From the NCBI GenBank assembly GCA_016874845.1, contig VGSZ01000023.1, positions 1-32,283 of the forward strand: a stretch of 32,283 nucleotides of DNA, read 5' to 3'. The DNA comes from Deltaproteobacteria bacterium (lineage in GTDB: Bacteria > Myxococcota > UBA727 > VGSZ01). Position 1 is the first letter of the stretch; each line of letters begins with the position of its first letter. The position numbers and the translations under genes were made by a program. This document shows positions 31,744 to 32,283 of this stretch, in pieces. Under the pieces are notes generated by a model. That model saw only the letters and a list, made by a program, of their open reading frames with translations, ran no database searches and was not told the DNA's origin.

Positions 31744-32283
31744 ATGCGCCGCGTCCTCCTCGGCTTCGTCCTCGGCGTGGTGGTCGTCCTGACCGTCGGC
31801 GGCTGCGCCCACGGCCAGGGCGCCACCGCCGCGGGGCCGCCCGCAGTGACCGCCGACGAGGTGGCGCGGGCGCTGCCGGCGCGGGTCGTCGACCGCGCCG
31901 GCTGGGCGGACGACATCGTGGCCGCCATTCACGCCACGGGCAAGACGCCGACTCGGGAGCGCGTCTGCGCCGTCGTCGCCGTGATCGCCCAGGAGTCCGG
32001 CTTCGTCGCCGACCCGCCGGTGCGCGACCTGCCCAGGCTCGTGCGGCGGGCCCTCGACGACAAGCTCGCCCCGCTCGGCGCGCTCGCGCCGGCGGCGCGC
32101 GAGGCCCTGCTGGCGCTGCGCCCGCCCGGCGCGCCCGAGGCGGCACCGACCTTCGGCGAGCGCATCGCGCGGCTGAAGACCGAGCGCGACCTCGACCGTC
32201 TGTTTCGCGACGTCAAGGCGGCGCTGACCCGGAGCCACCCCGGCAGCGTCGCCATCGCCGGGGCGCTGGCGGTGCTCGCCGGC
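31744..32283 (+). CDS. DUF1615 family lipoprotein (YaiW-like), 3' end outside window
   Basis: 180 codons are present from ATG 31744, which has GGAGG about eight bases upstream. The signal peptide MRRVLLGFVLGVVVVLTVGGC ends in a lipobox, with Cys21 as the lipidated residue. The mature part carries the DUF1615 pattern: VVDRAGWADDIVAAI, then RVCAVVAVIAQESGF and VADPPVRDLPRLV, matching the usual GWAxDI, CAVxAVxxQES and ADPxVPxL. The family's outer-membrane member YaiW is linked to uptake of some antimicrobial peptides; the QES element resembles lytic-transglycosylase folds, which is inference. The frame runs open to the last base. Confidence 0.85.
   Translation, partial: MRRVLLGFVLGVVVVLTVGGCAHGQGATAAGPPAVTADEVARALPARVVDRAGWADDIVAAIHATGKTPTRERVCAVVAVIAQESGFVADPPVRDLPRLVRRALDDKLAPLGALAPAAREALLALRPPGAPEAAPTFGERIARLKTERDLDRLFRDVKAALTRSHPGSVAIAGALAVLAG

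Overview
This is a very GC-rich window (roughly 70% or more by eye) that looks like the chromosome of a myxobacterium (Myxococcota). Pointers are a CGDG...GExCDDGN...GDGC cysteine-rich repeat (DUF4215 type), a cytochrome-like DUF1592/DUF1588 protein paired with a DUF1501 protein, many Tat and lipoprotein signals, and TSP3-like DxDxDG motifs. The taxonomy is inferred from family content; there is no rRNA here. I found no mobile element, CRISPR array or tRNA.

Layout. 1-1194 (-): 5' two thirds of dnaA. 1805-2305 (-): small membrane coiled-coil protein. 2703-3681 (+): C-terminal stub of an MMPL/RND exporter and a lipoprotein reading frame, then a Tat-exported PhoD-like phosphatase (3681-5135), a damaged transglutaminase-like gene and an orphan NHL-repeat scrap. 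6227-10421 (-): DUF1501 protein and a large lipoprotein cytochrome with an Ig-like domain, interrupted by an in-frame TAG. Divergent from these, 10564-12813 (+) encodes an ECF sigma factor and a membrane anti-sigma-like protein. 12871-15118 (+) is a tightly coupled holB / beta-sandwich protein / HAD hydrolase set, followed by a broken PafA-like phosphatase.

16579-21366 (-) is a four-gene operon joined by 4-base overlaps: an OppB-like permease, an OppC-like permease, a PAP2 phosphatase and a YicC nuclease. The OppB-like protein carries two insertions in its first external loop, one of them a complete DUF4215 module; this is the most unusual object in the window. 21595-21924 (-) is a small orphan protein. 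22021-28344 (-) reads, in transcription order, an unknown protein with a possible TIR-like Rossmannoid N-terminus, a 3-hydroxyisobutyrate-dehydrogenase-family enzyme, trmD, nuoG, nuoH and a strong intrinsic terminator. 28440-28735 (-) is a bioB remnant, followed on the map by an extradiol-dioxygenase-family gene (-), a nucleotide-sugar dehydrogenase (-) and the start of a DUF1615 lipoprotein (+).

A recurring theme is damaged genes among healthy housekeeping genes: MMPL stub, transglutaminase with its signal peptide out of frame, NHL scrap, amber-interrupted cytochrome, phosphatase with a frameshift and an internal deletion, and a bioB fragment with a one-base deletion. Conserved motifs survive well in most of them, so the lesions are recent or are sequence/assembly errors; read-level data would tell which. 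All statements come from reading the sequence and recalled family knowledge; no search was run.
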